Position numbers and translations under genes: made by a program. Of a stretch of 6,753 nucleotides of DNA, positions 5,912 to 6,753 are shown in pieces. Source of the stretch: an uncultured Veillonella sp. (GTDB lineage Bacteria; Bacillota; Negativicutes; Veillonellales; Veillonellaceae); contig CABQQJ010000044.1 of assembly GCA_902466275.1 (NCBI GenBank), positions 1 through 6,753 of the forward strand. The letters run 5' to 3'. The notes beneath the pieces were generated by a model, which did no database searches, had not been told where the DNA came from, and was given only the letters and a program-made list of their open reading frames with translations. How positions within the stretch are numbered: the stretch's first letter is position 1; each line of letters opens with the position of its first letter.

Positions 5912-5940
5912 TTGACAGGTATTATTCATATCTATATACT
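5912..5940 (+). promoter_or_regulatory. Near-consensus promoter of the methionine synthase reactivation gene
   Basis: A perfect -35 TTGACA (5912-5917), 17-bp spacer and -10 TATACT (5935-5940) with one departure from consensus. Transcription would start near 5947. This gives a leader of about 130 nt before the ATG at 6078, with a terminator inside it. It is the strongest promoter sequence in the window. Confidence 0.85.
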
Positions 5941-6030
5941 ATTAGTTAGATAGTAATTAGATTGATAATCTTAAGAGTCTAGAAAAATTACTTTATAAGA
6001 TTTATATACAATTGATAATAGTAAGCACAT

Positions 6031-6060
6031 GCTCTACGGACACGCAGAGCTTTTTATTTT
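6031..6060 (+). terminator. Leader terminator (candidate attenuator) just before the start codon
   Basis: GCTCT (6031-6035) pairs with AGAGC (6046-6050). Across one A/C mismatch, CG pairs with CG around a GACA loop. The stem is followed directly by TTTTTATTTT (6051-6060), a classical intrinsic terminator. The GAGGAGG ribosome binding site begins 4 nt later and the ATG 18 nt later, so it lies inside the leader of the gene it precedes, the usual layout of transcription attenuation. An upstream AGAGT (5974-5978) could pair with GCTCT as a weak antiterminator. No known riboswitch class is recognisable in the ~85 nt before it. Confidence 0.75.
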
Positions 6061-6077
6061 GAAGAGGAGGCGTTTCC

Positions 6078-6753
6078 ATGCCCATCTATAACGGAATGCT
6101 TCCTGCCATCGATAAAGCAGAAGTAAAACGATACGCAGGACTTCGTCACGCTGAGGATTTCCCACAAAACTATGTTGACGAAGCATGTAAGGAAATCCAA
6201 TTATTGGCTACACCTAGGGGTGTATATCAAGAATATGATTACGATGCAGAAACAAAAACAATTTTAAGCAATCCACCGCTTAAAATTGAAGGGTCTATCA
6301 TCGAAAAGCATCTAGAAAAATCTACTAAAGTATACGTATTAGGTGTAACAGTTGGAGAAGATGTAGAAATTCGTAGTGAGCAGTTATTTAAACAAGGTAA
6401 CTATACGGTAGGCTTATTACTTGATGCAGCAGCCACAACTGCTGTAGAACAGGTAGCTGATCAGGTAAACGAAGTAATCAATACAATTGCTAAAAAACAA
6501 GGCTATAAGCCAACTTGGCGTTTTAGCCCTGGTTATGGCAACTGGCCACTAGAAATCCAACCACAATTAGCTAAAATCATCAAAACAGAGATGATTGGCT
6601 TACAAGTAACAGAGAACTATTTATTATTCCCACGTAAGTCTGTAACGGCTATCATCGGTTTAATGCCAGCAAACGAAGATATTAAAACTAAACGAGGCTG
6701 TACATCTTGTTCACAACAAAACTGTGCATCTCGAAAATTACCAGAGAAGGCAA
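6078..6753 (+). CDS. Stand-alone cobalamin-dependent methionine synthase reactivation-domain protein (3' end outside window)
   Basis: A partial protein, 225 residues visible with no stop before the window edge. It resembles the AdoMet-binding activation domain at the C-terminus of MetH, here encoded as a separate gene. In MetH that domain supplies AdoMet to re-methylate inactive cob(II)alamin after reduction. The AdoMet-binding signature is seen as RFSPGYGNWPLEIQP (148-162), matching the RxxxGY pattern of the family, followed by IGLQVTENYLLFPRKSVTAIIG (173-194). Near the visible end is C208-x2-C211-x4-C216, typical of the stand-alone form and possibly a metal or Fe-S site. The ATG start has a strong GAGGAGG ribosome binding site 7 nt upstream. 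A near-consensus promoter and leader terminator precede it. It is divergent from parA; the likely partner, a MetH lacking this domain, or another corrinoid methyltransferase, is not in view. Confidence 0.88.
   Translation, partial: MPIYNGMLPAIDKAEVKRYAGLRHAEDFPQNYVDEACKEIQLLATPRGVYQEYDYDAETKTILSNPPLKIEGSIIEKHLEKSTKVYVLGVTVGEDVEIRSEQLFKQGNYTVGLLLDAAATTAVEQVADQVNEVINTIAKKQGYKPTWRFSPGYGNWPLEIQPQLAKIIKTEMIGLQVTENYLLFPRKSVTAIIGLMPANEDIKTKRGCTSCSQQNCASRKLPEKA

Noticed and set aside
5206..6030. Chromosomal origin (oriC) in the AT-rich intergenic region
   Set aside because: parS density and AT richness are suggestive, but there is no cluster of DnaA boxes. The nearest candidates (TTATCTACT twice, ATATACACA at 5585) are weak, and no dnaA gene is present.
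5947..6060. Cobalamin or S-box riboswitch in the leader of the methionine synthase reactivation gene
   Set aside because: The leader is too short and AT-rich and lacks the conserved core elements of either class; only the terminator is supported.
6029..6091. Leader peptide starting at the ATG at 6029
   Set aside because: No ribosome binding site upstream, no run of regulatory codons, and it overlaps the real gene start out of frame.

Overview
The window looks like a chromosomal segment of a low-GC anaerobic Firmicute, most likely a member of the Negativicutes such as Veillonella. This is an inference from four things: strong purine-rich Shine-Dalgarno sites, an [FeFe]-hydrogenase maturase (HydF), a soj/spo0J-type ParAB pair with perfect Bacillus-type parS sites, and a ParB-linked DUF4446 gene next to a membrane-anchored M23 peptidase. 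No insertion sequence, prophage, CRISPR array, tRNA or rRNA is visible. This is a core housekeeping region, probably origin-proximal, because parS clusters of this kind normally are.

Layout, right to left. A cobalamin-dependent methionine synthase reactivation-domain protein starts at 6078 on the + strand and runs off the window. Its leader carries a near-consensus promoter (TTGACA-17-TATACT) and an intrinsic terminator ending 17 nt before the start codon, so transcription attenuation is likely. Divergent to it, on the minus strand, lie parA (5156-4386), parB (4206-3277), hydF (3119-1866), a DUF4446 membrane protein (1642-1121) and an M23 peptidase (1111-155), followed by a terminator hairpin at 85-40. 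The ~0.9 kb between parA and the divergent gene is very AT-rich, has no credible gene, and holds three perfect copies of TGTTTCACGTGAAACA. A fourth copy lies inside the parA coding sequence.

Transcription units. parA has an extended -10 promoter. hydF has its own promoter, with a 17-bp perfect inverted repeat over the predicted start site and a terminator-like hairpin before its ribosome binding site. DUF4446 and the M23 peptidase form a tight two-gene operon behind an extended -10 promoter; the peptidase SD overlaps the upstream stop codon.

How the genes fit together. ParA, ParB and parS form the chromosome partition and SMC-loading system. DUF4446 and the M23 peptidase are envelope proteins often found near it. 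HydF belongs to hydrogen metabolism and looks like an independently regulated insertion between the two groups. I did not find a clearly novel multi-gene system. The most interesting leads are the two structured leaders, the hydF operator-like palindrome, an apparently degenerate G4 motif with a repeat insertion in HydF, and the parS arrangement.
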